A DNA stretch of 64,000 nt, taken from the NCBI GenBank assembly GCA_031411495.1, contig JANOBD010000175.1:1-64000 (forward strand), given 5' to 3'. The notes under the pieces are model-generated. The model searched no databases and was not told the origin of the DNA. It saw nothing but the letters and a program-made list of their open reading frames with translations. This document shows positions 1-8,061 of the stretch, one piece after another. The first letter of the stretch is position 1; each line of letters begins with the position of its first letter. The DNA comes from JANOBD01 sp031411495. Lineage in GTDB: Bacteria; Planctomycetota; Phycisphaerae; Tepidisphaerales; Tepidisphaeraceae. The position numbers and the translations under genes were made by a program.

Positions 1-92
1 TCGGTGGGGATGTTCTTGCGCGAATCCTTGTGGCGCGTGGCCTCGATGGGGACGGGCGAGCTGGACTTGGAAGACTTAGTTCGCTTGGCCAT
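1..92 (-). CDS. Site-specific DNA-methyltransferase, N-terminal fragment (cut by window edge)
   Basis: ATG at 92-90, with AGGGA six bases upstream, opens a frame that runs off the window after 30 codons. The peptide begins MAKRTKSSKSSSP and contains EATRHKDSRKNIPT. This resembles the N-terminus of adenine-type methyltransferases (Mod) found beside type III-like Res helicases; I recognise that from memory, not from a search. Its start overlaps the end of the DUF4209 gene by 17 bases, which suggests translational coupling. It would be the third gene of the operon Res, DUF4209, Mod. The catalytic motifs lie outside the window, so the enzyme class is inferred from the N-terminus and the context. 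Confidence 0.6.
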   Translation of the reverse strand, partial: MAKRTKSSKSSSPVPIEATRHKDSRKNIPT

Positions 93-1863
93 TGGTGGTC
101 CCTGTCTTGGTGCAAACGATCGGCAGCGATAGGAGATGTAGGGTCAACCACCAGCAGTACACAGTCTCCGGTCGGAAGAATGCCGAATAGTCTCGAAGAC
201 CATGAGCAAGCTCATTCCGCAAATTCGATCCGAAGCGGTCGACTAACAAGCCTTGCATATCGAAAACCAGATCCTCTCCCAGAATGACCTTTAGTTCGTC
301 GACCTTCAGCGTGGTATCCAGACCGTGTTCGTCTTGAATGCCATTCGAATCGAATGTAGTCGTACGAACCCCACGACCTGCCAAGAGTTGCCGAATAAGA
401 TGTTCGATTTGCGGTATCAAGATATGACAAGCCGCCATGAAGTCACCCGCAAAGCCCAGAGCTAGCCCTTGGAGGAAGAATATCTCACGGCCGGCCGGAA
501 TCAGCGGGTTGTGAAAGACGAGGTCGGCAAGGTCGTTCGCTCGAACGGAATGTCTCTCGAAGATCTGCTGACGCGCTGGCTCTATCAATCCCAGAACGGC
601 AACGTCCCGCGTCAAGACCGCATCGCGCATCATCTGGGCAATGAACGCGGGCGATTCGTCATCATCGTCATTCGTAATCGGCGGACGTCTGGCAACCGTC
701 CTTCCGGACGAACTCACCATCGTGGTACTGAACAGGAACTGGAACAGATAGTCCTTTTTGGCTGCGCGAACTCGCTCGCGAAGCGATTCAACGCTGCACG
801 CACGTCGAATCTGAGCGAGCGCCATTACTGCGTGGTGAACATCCGCATGATCGACATGCGTTCGAGCAATCGATTGGATCTCGTTGAGCTCCAATTCAGC
901 CGTTGTGGGAAGCATTTGGTAAACGAAACGTTTTTGATGATTCTCAAGTTCGAGCAGCAACTCATCTACCCGCGCCTTTGTATTGCCAACCTGGCGCAAG
1001 GCATGGATAGCGCATTCGAGCAAGTGTGCCGGCTGGCCTTCGACGATGTTGGGCACCTTTGCGACTTCTCGGGCTTCGTCGACGAAACTTTCTGCGATCG
1101 CTAGTTGCGCCTCTCGCGCCGGGTCGTCAGCACGAGATCTTCGGTGGAAGGTTATAGCAATTTCAAGCAAACGGCGCTGCAAGCGGTGATTCGATTCGCT
1201 TCGGGCGCGAACTGCGAGTTCTTCGAGCCGACGGGCAATATTCGCCGGAATGTCGACGATCGAAAGTTGGAGACACTCTGCATATTTCGCGACGAGAAAG
1301 TTGAGTTCCTCAAATTTGGAATCCAGTACTTCGACCAGTCGCTCCACAATACGTCCGCGCTTCTCTTCTATCCGAAGGGAAAGCGCGAGCCGTAGCGCTC
1401 GCTCATAGCGACTTACGGCATGAAAGTGTTGGTTCGCCGCGCGTAGCCGCTCTGCTGACGCCAGATAGTTGTCTACGGCTAGGCTTGCGGATGAACGATC
1501 CTTACACCGAACCCAAAGAACATCATTTATCCGAGCAAGCAATTCATCATCATTGATGATCCCAGCCTCTGAGCGTAGAAAGGCAATGTCATACTCGCCT
1601 AGAGCAGCGAGGGGTAGGTCCGGATTTATCGATGCGAACGGGTTTTGAATGTTGTCCGGATGAAGGCGAAGCATCGAAATGTATGCAAGCGCCCGTGCTG
1701 TCCAATAGACACCTACCTCGCCCTTGCTCTCAGCAGCATTCGCTGATCGGCAGAAACCGTCGCAGTACGCTTCGCAGGTACGCTCGGAAGCACTCGAGAT
1801 CACCTCTTGCCAAGGAGTCCGCGCAAGATCGTCAGTCGTACAAGGGGCTTCGAGGATGGGCAT
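76..1863 (-). CDS. DUF4209-like protein with C-terminal HEPN-type RNxxxH motif
   Basis: A predicted 595-residue protein. The ATG at 1863 shares its A with the TGA of the upstream Res gene (TGATG), so the two genes are probably coupled; a longer start would run into Res. The first 500 residues are mostly helical and lack a recognisable enzyme motif. The C-terminal segment resembles DUF4209 and holds RNELAHG at about R549-H554. This fits the R-x4-6-H motif of HEPN ribonucleases, including the polar residue after Arg. There is no signal peptide or membrane segment. Lying between restriction and modification genes, it may be an RNA-cutting back-up of the system, like PrrC beside type I enzymes. 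That role is inference; family assignment is moderately sure. Confidence 0.7.
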   Translation of the reverse strand: MPILEAPCTTDDLARTPWQEVISSASERTCEAYCDGFCRSANAAESKGEVGVYWTARALAYISMLRLHPDNIQNPFASINPDLPLAALGEYDIAFLRSEAGIINDDELLARINDVLWVRCKDRSSASLAVDNYLASAERLRAANQHFHAVSRYERALRLALSLRIEEKRGRIVERLVEVLDSKFEELNFLVAKYAECLQLSIVDIPANIARRLEELAVRARSESNHRLQRRLLEIAITFHRRSRADDPAREAQLAIAESFVDEAREVAKVPNIVEGQPAHLLECAIHALRQVGNTKARVDELLLELENHQKRFVYQMLPTTAELELNEIQSIARTHVDHADVHHAVMALAQIRRACSVESLRERVRAAKKDYLFQFLFSTTMVSSSGRTVARRPPITNDDDDESPAFIAQMMRDAVLTRDVAVLGLIEPARQQIFERHSVRANDLADLVFHNPLIPAGREIFFLQGLALGFAGDFMAACHILIPQIEHLIRQLLAGRGVRTTTFDSNGIQDEHGLDTTLKVDELKVILGEDLVFDMQGLLVDRFGSNLRNELAHGLRDYSAFFRPETVYCWWLTLHLLSLPIVCTKTGTTNGQAN

Positions 1864-4800
1864 CAAACACCAACTCCCTCTAGCGAACCCAGCAAACTGA
1901 CTCTCGCATTCCACGGGTCGGTGATCTCGACGAACGCCCAGCGACCGTACGCGCCGCTGTTGTTCACGGCGGGAATCCAGAGCGTCTTGGCGGTCTCTAC
2001 CTTTGCTTTCTTGAACTCGTCCTTCTCGCCGGTGACTTCGATGATGAGGTTCAGCAGGTCATCCGCGCCATGGCCGTCGTCGATGCGGGCGATGAAGTCG
2101 GGAATGTAATTCTTGTGCTGGCCGTCCGCGGTGTACGGGATGAAGAAGCCGAGGTTGTGGTTCTTCACGTACGAGTGGAGGCCGGGCAGGACTTCGAGCG
2201 TCTGTGCGAGTTTCTGTTCCCAGGATTCCGTGTCGCCGACGACGTGCGAGATGGGGCATTTGTCGGCGCGGGTGCGATAGGTGGCGCGGACGGTATCGAA
2301 CGAGACGCCATCGGTGGTGCCGATGGGGTCGTACGGCTTCATCACCGGGATGAGGCGCTTCTCGCCATCGCTGCCGCGGACGATGGCGCGGTAGATGCGG
2401 TCGGCGGCGCGCTCGGCGTTCTCGATGAACAGCAGAAGCTGCGGGAAGGTGTCGTCCTTGCAGGTGAGGCAAGTGGACATCCAGTCGCCGGCGATGCGCA
2501 GAAGGTCGGGGAAGAGCCAGGGCATCTTCGTCTGCTCGTCGAGTTCGAAGTACCGCTCGTGGATGCGCCGGGCAAGGTGGAACGCGACGGTCTGCGGGCG
2601 GTGACGCTTGAGATCGTCGAGATTGTGGACGCTGGACTGGCCGACGATTGGAGCATTCTCGACGGAGGTCGGTACGTCGGCGGTGCTGAGGGCGTAGCAC
2701 GATTCATCCGTGAACTTGGCGCTGAGCCGCTCGGCGGGCAGTTCGTATCGATAGCCGTCGAGGCGCGGGAACTGGATCGCCAGCGCAGACCGTTCTGGAA
2801 GCGCACGGACGTGCGTCGGCATCGGGCCTGGCTTTGGGTCTTTGCCCGCGCCGGCTGACGGGATGAAGCTGAACGGCACGCCGTAGACCTCGGCGTACTC
2901 GGGCGGGAAGGCATTGAACGTCACCGGGCCGGCAGGCGTCTGGATGGTCGTCGGCTCGGTGACGTAGCTCATCCGGCGCAGGCCGCGTCCGACGACCTGC
3001 TCGCAGAGCAACTGCGTGCCGAACGCGCGGATGCCGAGGATGTGCGTGACGGTATTGGCGTCCCACCCTTCGGTGAGCATCGAGACGCTGACGACGCACT
3101 TCACTTCCTCGCCGAGCTTGCCGGGCTTGCCGACGGTGTTCATCACTTCGCGCAGCAGGTCTTCATCGGTGAGTTCATCGACATCGCGGCCGGGGAATCG
3201 GGCGCGGAGATCGGCCTTGAACTCGTCGATCTCGCGGGCGGCGAACTTCTTGAAGTCGTCGGACATCGACTCGCCGGATTCGAGTTGCGACGAGTCGACG
3301 AGGATGGTGTTCGGGTTGTTGGTGAAGCGGTCGCCCTTGACGTTCGAAAAGAGCGGCAAGCGTCCTGGGACGGCGACGACGGTTCCCCCGGGCAAGGTCT
3401 TCTCGTAGCCAGCGACGTAGTCGAACACGAGCTTGCTGACGTTGGTGTTATTGCAGACGACGATGAAGACCGGCGGCGTGAGGCCGTTGGCGCGGGCGTC
3501 GGTGTTGTTCTTCCAGCGCTCGAAACTCTTGGCGTAGTTGGCATAAAGCGACTGCAGCGCGCCTTCGAGTTCGGCGGGCAATCGCGGATCGCCGCCGCTG
3601 ACGTCGTTCGCGCCGCGGCCCTTCTTCGGCAGGTCTTCGCGAATACGCAACCAGAGGTCGCGATAGGTCGGCATCGCGCCCTGCATCGAATTGTCCGACA
3701 CCGGCACGCGCGGCACCTTCACAATGCCGGATTCGATCGCGTCGATGAGCGAGAAATCGGAGATGACCCAGGGAAAGAGCGTTCCCTCGCTGTAGCCCGA
3801 GCCTTTCAGGAAGAACGGAGTCGCCGAGAGATCGTAAACCGCCTTGATGCCAATTTTAGCGGCGATCGCTTCGAGGCCGCTGATCCAGACGCGTGCCTCT
3901 TCGTTGCGAGCATCGGCCTCGCGTTTATCGTCGCCGGAGAGTTTGACGGCCGGCTCGGCTTCTATGGCGACATCGTCGATGCGACGCCGGTAGCAGTGAT
4001 GCGCCTCGTCGTTGATGACGACGATGTTTCGCTTGTTGCCCAGTTCGCGGCAGACCCGGCGAACCATCTCGCCATCGGATTCGACAAATGCGCCGGTGTG
4101 GTCCGCGCCGAGCAACTGCTTGGTCATCCGGCTCGCATCGCCGCGCTCGCGCCGCTTGAAACCGTGATAGTTGGCGATCACGACCTTCGCCTTGCCGATT
4201 TGGCCGAGCAAATCTGCCGGGACGATGTCCTGCTTGACGTAGTAGCTCTCGGGATCGGAAGGGAGCAGCACGCGGAGGCGATCACGGATGGTAATGCCCG
4301 GTGCGACGAGCAGGAAGGCGTCGGCGTAGCGAGCATCCTGCGGGTTGGCGAGCTTGTTCAGTGTCTGCCAGGCGATGAGCATCGCCATGACGGTCGTCTT
4401 GCCGGCCCCGGTCGCCATCTTGCAGGCAAGCCGAAACAGGCCCGGGTTAGCGCTTTCGGCCGCGTTGCGAAGTTCGTTGTCAATCCAGACGTCACCCGTT
4501 TTTTTGGCGACCTCGGTGATGTAGATCACCGTTTCCATCGCCTCGATCTGGCAGAAGAACAGGCGGCGATTGCGGTCGGCGCTGTTCCAATGCTGAAGCA
4601 GGCGCAGCGTCGTGCGGGTAACATCGCCGTAACCGCGGTCACGCCAGAGCTTCACGCGTTGGCGGATGGCGTTCACGTTCTTGTTTTCTTCAATACGGTC
4701 GGCGGTCCACTCATCGAACGTCTGCTGTTGCTGCTTCGATTTTTTCTTCGGCTGCGCGATCGGGACGAAGTAGCTGCTGTTCCGACGGCCGCTGACGATC

Positions 4801-4895
4801 AAGTCGGTGATGCCGTCGTCGTTGAATTTGAAGTGTCGAACCGGCTCGGCAAACGGCGAGTTCAGGATCGGATTTTCGATGACTACGTCAGCCAA
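1863..4895 (-). CDS. Type III-like restriction endonuclease subunit (helicase-nuclease, Res)
   Basis: A predicted 1010-residue SF2 helicase-nuclease. Walker A (ATGAGKTT) lies near residue 165; downstream come a DEAH box (INDEAHHC), motif III (LSATPFF) and motif VI (VVGRGLRR). Near the C-terminus, YIPDFIARID followed by IIEVTGEKD fits a PD-(D/E)xK nuclease fold, with Thr where Lys is usual in the ExK position. It resembles the family annotated as BPTD_3080-type restriction endonucleases. I chose TTG at 4895: it gives the family-like start (M)ADVVIENPILN and has AGGGAGG six bases upstream. A GTG at 4919 is the alternative, adding eight residues. It should cleave DNA lacking the partner methylation, moving by ATP hydrolysis. 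It is first in the operon. Confidence 0.85.
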   Translation of the reverse strand: MADVVIENPILNSPFAEPVRHFKFNDDGITDLIVSGRRNSSYFVPIAQPKKKSKQQQQTFDEWTADRIEENKNVNAIRQRVKLWRDRGYGDVTRTTLRLLQHWNSADRNRRLFFCQIEAMETVIYITEVAKKTGDVWIDNELRNAAESANPGLFRLACKMATGAGKTTVMAMLIAWQTLNKLANPQDARYADAFLLVAPGITIRDRLRVLLPSDPESYYVKQDIVPADLLGQIGKAKVVIANYHGFKRRERGDASRMTKQLLGADHTGAFVESDGEMVRRVCRELGNKRNIVVINDEAHHCYRRRIDDVAIEAEPAVKLSGDDKREADARNEEARVWISGLEAIAAKIGIKAVYDLSATPFFLKGSGYSEGTLFPWVISDFSLIDAIESGIVKVPRVPVSDNSMQGAMPTYRDLWLRIREDLPKKGRGANDVSGGDPRLPAELEGALQSLYANYAKSFERWKNNTDARANGLTPPVFIVVCNNTNVSKLVFDYVAGYEKTLPGGTVVAVPGRLPLFSNVKGDRFTNNPNTILVDSSQLESGESMSDDFKKFAAREIDEFKADLRARFPGRDVDELTDEDLLREVMNTVGKPGKLGEEVKCVVSVSMLTEGWDANTVTHILGIRAFGTQLLCEQVVGRGLRRMSYVTEPTTIQTPAGPVTFNAFPPEYAEVYGVPFSFIPSAGAGKDPKPGPMPTHVRALPERSALAIQFPRLDGYRYELPAERLSAKFTDESCYALSTADVPTSVENAPIVGQSSVHNLDDLKRHRPQTVAFHLARRIHERYFELDEQTKMPWLFPDLLRIAGDWMSTCLTCKDDTFPQLLLFIENAERAADRIYRAIVRGSDGEKRLIPVMKPYDPIGTTDGVSFDTVRATYRTRADKCPISHVVGDTESWEQKLAQTLEVLPGLHSYVKNHNLGFFIPYTADGQHKNYIPDFIARIDDGHGADDLLNLIIEVTGEKDEFKKAKVETAKTLWIPAVNNSGAYGRWAFVEITDPWNARVSLLGSLEGVGV

Positions 4896-4901
4896 GCGCA
4901 G

Positions 4902-4908
4902 CCTCCCT
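4902..4908 (-). promoter_or_regulatory. Ribosome binding site deciding a TTG start for Res
   Basis: AGGGAGG on the minus strand, six bases before TTG at 4895. The in-frame GTG at 4919 lies upstream of this site and has no comparable one, so TTG is preferred. Confidence 0.6.
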
Positions 4909-4981
4909 GTGGCCCGCACATAATACTAGTAGACTCCTAGACTTACTAATCTTTTGACGATCGGTGGAGGACAGGCGATCG

Positions 4982-6781
4982 CTATTCGGTCCATTCCTCT
5001 GATAATGGTGGGCGTTCTATGCGATCTGTCCCACCCGGCGTCGTCGAGATGCTGACGCCATGCTTGCCATCGAGGTTGAGCATGTAAGTCTTGCGATCCA
5101 CCGTCTCGCACAGATATGCCGTGAATACGCCGCGCTCGCCACCTGTCTGGCAATGGCCACGTTCGTTGCGTTCGCGGTTGTCTTTCCACAAGGCGCGCGC
5201 AACGAGATCAATAGTGTTGATCCGTCCACGCATCACGATGCTGACTTCGGCACGGTAATTTGCGAAACCTTCCTTGAAGAACGTGCAATCGATGCGCTCA
5301 ACGAAGCGATGGATCGTCGCGCGAAGATCTTGGCGCTCCTCTTGTCGCAGCAAACCGCGACGATGACGCTCAATGAGGTTGAAGAGTGTGTGCAGGTGGG
5401 CGGCATCGTTTCCGCCTGCTGCCCGCCCCTTCAACGCTTCAAATTCTTCCTTCAATGCCCTCAATTTTGCGTCGTACCGCGAGAGAAGCGTCACGACTGT
5501 CTCCGGGTCCAGCTTTCCTTCGACTGCCTTGTCGTGAACTTCATTTCTGTTTTTCGTGAGCGCGGCGATCTCACCGGACTTCGCAGCGATCTCGACGCTC
5601 AGCCCAGCAAGGTCATCGCCGGAGCCGGCAATCGCATGGGGTGGATCGGCCAGGCGAAAGAGGATTGCCTTCTCAAGAACGGTGATCGGAAACGCCGACA
5701 TGGGCTTCGCGTCGGCGTATCCCTCAATGCCGCTGATCGGTGCCAGGCGTTTTCCGCGGCCTTTGTCGATGATGACGAGCTTTGATTGGTCGAGTGCCGA
5801 ATAGAGCAGGCCGCCGAATAGGTTGACGTATGCGGGCTTGACCGTGCCATCTGGTTGTCGGCTGGAGGATTTTCCGCCGGTGCGTAGCCGACGCGAGAGC
5901 GCATCTTGGGCAGCGTAGAACTGGGTTTCGGAAATCACCGCCGGGAAGTATCCAGCAACCGGATCGCCATCCTTCACGAATCGTTTCACGCCTTCATCGT
6001 TGACGACCAGCTTGTGCGATTGGAACTCGCCAATCACCGCGCGGCTGTGAAGCGTATGCAGCACGAACTTGCGCGAGTACTTGCCGGACGGCGCGATGAC
6101 CGGCAAGTCGGACGCGTTGAGCCGCTGGCTGATGACCGTCGCACCGTGGCCTGCCACAGCGAGTTTGAAAATTTCCTTGACGACCTTCACGCTCTCTTTG
6201 ACGGCAACGATTTTCTCGCCGTCCATCGCGAGCCACGATGGCAAGCGCGAGGTGACGACCTTATTGGCGGCGTTTGCTCGCTTCTGACCCCAGGCTTTTG
6301 CGAGTCGCTGACTTTTGATTTTGCTTTCCTCGTGCGCCCGCGCCATCACGAAGAGCGACATGATGAGGTCTTTTTCGTCGCACGATTCGGGCGAATACTC
6401 GCGTCCGTCGCAGAGCGTGACGATGGTGACGCCAGCCTCAATGATGTCGATGAAGCGACCGAGAGCGACGCGAACCTTGTCGCGGCTTAAACGGTCAAGA
6501 TTTTCGACAAGCAGCGTCGAACCTTTGGGGATGCGGCCGCTCTCGCAGAGTTTCAAGAACGCGCCAAGCGCGCCGAACTGGGCGTTCTTTCCACGAAAGG
6601 CGCTGACGCCATGGTCGGACAGGCTCTCGTCGATTTTGACGCCGTGCTCATCCGCCCATTGCTGCGCCAGTTCAAGCTGACGCCGACGGCTGTCACCCTT
6701 GAGTTGTTCAGGGCTTGAAAACCGCAGGTAGGAATAGACGTTTCCACGACGCGGCGACGATGGCTTTGGACGTTGCCCCAT
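4982..6781 (-). CDS. Large serine recombinase (resolvase/invertase family)
   Basis: A predicted 599-residue protein. An N-terminal resolvase domain holds YLRFSSPEQ (catalytic Ser probably S22) and ENLDRLSRDKVRVAL. It is followed by a recombinase DNA-binding domain and then a coiled coil (SGEIAALTKNRNEVHDKA...LKEEFEALK). The region that usually holds a Cys4 zinc ribbon reads NLFGGLLYSALDQSK and has no Cys pairs, so the ribbon is degenerate or absent. ATG at 6781 follows AAAGG by five bases; a GTG at 6787 overlaps that site and is less likely. It is transcribed toward the restriction genes, about 85 bases away, and lies at one end of the island beside a truncated host gene. It is likely the integrase/excisionase of this island. 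Confidence 0.85.
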   Translation of the reverse strand: MGQRPKPSSPRRGNVYSYLRFSSPEQLKGDSRRRQLELAQQWADEHGVKIDESLSDHGVSAFRGKNAQFGALGAFLKLCESGRIPKGSTLLVENLDRLSRDKVRVALGRFIDIIEAGVTIVTLCDGREYSPESCDEKDLIMSLFVMARAHEESKIKSQRLAKAWGQKRANAANKVVTSRLPSWLAMDGEKIVAVKESVKVVKEIFKLAVAGHGATVISQRLNASDLPVIAPSGKYSRKFVLHTLHSRAVIGEFQSHKLVVNDEGVKRFVKDGDPVAGYFPAVISETQFYAAQDALSRRLRTGGKSSSRQPDGTVKPAYVNLFGGLLYSALDQSKLVIIDKGRGKRLAPISGIEGYADAKPMSAFPITVLEKAILFRLADPPHAIAGSGDDLAGLSVEIAAKSGEIAALTKNRNEVHDKAVEGKLDPETVVTLLSRYDAKLRALKEEFEALKGRAAGGNDAAHLHTLFNLIERHRRGLLRQEERQDLRATIHRFVERIDCTFFKEGFANYRAEVSIVMRGRINTIDLVARALWKDNRERNERGHCQTGGERGVFTAYLCETVDRKTYMLNLDGKHGVSISTTPGGTDRIERPPLSEEWTE

Positions 6782-6795
6782 GGGCACCTTTCAAC

Positions 6796-6844
6796 GGGAA
6801 ATCATGAGTTTCGCCTATCAGGGAGATAGTGTCAATGATTTCCC
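6796..6844. repeat. Perfect 10-bp inverted repeat at island/host junction; candidate attachment site or operator
   Basis: GGGAAATCAT at 6796-6805 is mirrored exactly by ATGATTTCCC at 6835-6844. An inner CTATC/GATAG pair (6815-6819, 6825-6829) is nearly co-centred. The outer arm overlaps the last host-like codons of the truncated PfpI gene, and the inner arm lies just ahead of the recombinase ribosome binding site. It could be the recombination site (attL or attR) or an autoregulatory operator. The sequence alone does not separate these. Confidence 0.5.
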
Positions 6845-6973
6845 GGTATAGGTTTCGTCCTTGGTCGGGCCGATGACATCCACTTCATGCCCCGCTTCGC
6901 GCAGGCGGTACTTGGGATATTGAAGTTCGAGGTCTTCGTAAATCTTTTCGACGAGGATTGCGATGCGAGCCAT
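6818..6973 (-). pseudogene. DJ-1/PfpI family protein, truncated by the island
   Basis: ATG at 6973 opens a good PfpI N-terminus (MARIAILVEKIYEDLELQY..., then EAGHEVDVIGP). After ETYTGK, where family members usually continue with HGYP, the frame enters unrelated sequence (SLTLSP) and stops: 51 codons against roughly 170-190 normally. The catalytic Cys region is missing. Break point and recombinase lie within 70 bases, so insertion of the island is the likely cause. The rest of the gene would be expected beyond the left edge of the window. Confidence 0.7.
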
Positions 6974-7233
6974 GGGGCGAGCGTAACACTCGTTCCCCGT
7001 TTCGGAAGCGCAGCGGGAGCAATCGGGCGCAGATTTTCCGCCAGATGACCGTGGAGACGTATCACGTAAAAACAGATGTTGCCCAACGCTGCAGAAGACC
7101 TGGGTATTCGTTTGACCCGCTGGCGCGAAATGAGGTGACGCGCGCCGATCACACGCGTTCCCCAAAATTGCGATATTTTGCTTTTTTCGAGTCTCGAGCG
7201 TGTTCTGCTATCGTCATAGCGCGGCCCACTGTT

Positions 7234-8061
7234 ATGTCTGCAGTCAAACGTCACAACGTCATCGTCCGTGGTCAGGGAGCGATCCCGATGGTCTTCGCTC
7301 ACGGCTTCGGCTGCGATCAGAACATGTGGCGCTTTGTTGCGCCGGCGTTCGAGGCGGACTATCGCGTGATCTGCTTCGACTACGTCGGCCACGGAAAGTC
7401 GGATTTCTCGGCCTACAACGCCAGCAAGTACGAGACGCTTGAAGGCTTCACGGACGACCTGCTTGCGATCTGCGAAGAACTCGACCTCAACGACGTGATT
7501 CTCGTCGGCCATTCGGTGAGCGCGACGATCGCGATCATGGCGGCCATCCGGCAACCCGACCGCTTTCGGCACCTCATCCTCGTCTGCCCGTCTCCCCGCT
7601 ACATCGATGACGACGGCTACACCGGCGGCTTCTCTCGGGAGAGTATCAATGAGCTGCTGGACTTCCTGGACAGCAACCATCTCGGGTGGTCGAGCACCAT
7701 GGCGCCGGTGATCATGGGCAATCCTGATCGCCCGGAGTTGAGTAGCGAGCTCACCAACAGTTTCTGCAGAACCGATCCCGAGATCGCCAGGCAGTTTGCG
7801 CGGGTCACCTTTCTATCTGACACACGCGACGATCTGCCGAAGCTTCGCGTGCCGACGCTGATCCTGCAGTGCTCTCAAGATGCGATCGCCCCACTCTGCG
7901 TCGGCGAGTATGTCCACCGCCGCATCGATGGAAGCAGGATGGCGACGCTGAACGCGACGGGCCATTGTCCGCACCTCAGCGCACCACAAGAAGCGATTGA
8001 TGCGATCCGCGCTTACCTCGACGGGGAACCGGTCGCATCGGAGGTCGCGCGTGTCGGTTGA
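7234..8061 (+). CDS. Alpha/beta hydrolase, RsbQ-like
   Basis: A predicted 275-residue cytoplasmic alpha/beta hydrolase. Nucleophile elbow GHSVSA (Ser94), acid in QCSQDAIAP and His in TGHCPHLS complete the triad; HGFGCDQNMWR supplies the oxyanion-hole region. The HGFG, GHSVSA and CPSPRYIDD segments are typical of RsbQ and the related KAI2/D14 group. In Bacillus, RsbQ is needed by the PAS phosphatase RsbP to sense energy stress, probably by delivering a small hydrophobic ligand. Here the partner gene overlaps by 11 bases and encodes a PAS histidine kinase instead. Start at ATG 7234; no clear ribosome binding site. It is divergent from the broken PfpI gene across about 260 bases. Confidence 0.85.
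   Translation: MSAVKRHNVIVRGQGAIPMVFAHGFGCDQNMWRFVAPAFEADYRVICFDYVGHGKSDFSAYNASKYETLEGFTDDLLAICEELDLNDVILVGHSVSATIAIMAAIRQPDRFRHLILVCPSPRYIDDDGYTGGFSRESINELLDFLDSNHLGWSSTMAPVIMGNPDRPELSSELTNSFCRTDPEIARQFARVTFLSDTRDDLPKLRVPTLILQCSQDAIAPLCVGEYVHRRIDGSRMATLNATGHCPHLSAPQEAIDAIRAYLDGEPVASEVARVG

Noticed and set aside
3042..4940. 632-codon open frame on the plus strand opposite the Res gene
   Set aside because: It is the shadow of a GC-rich gene in the opposite strand; the Res frame has all helicase motifs, this one none.
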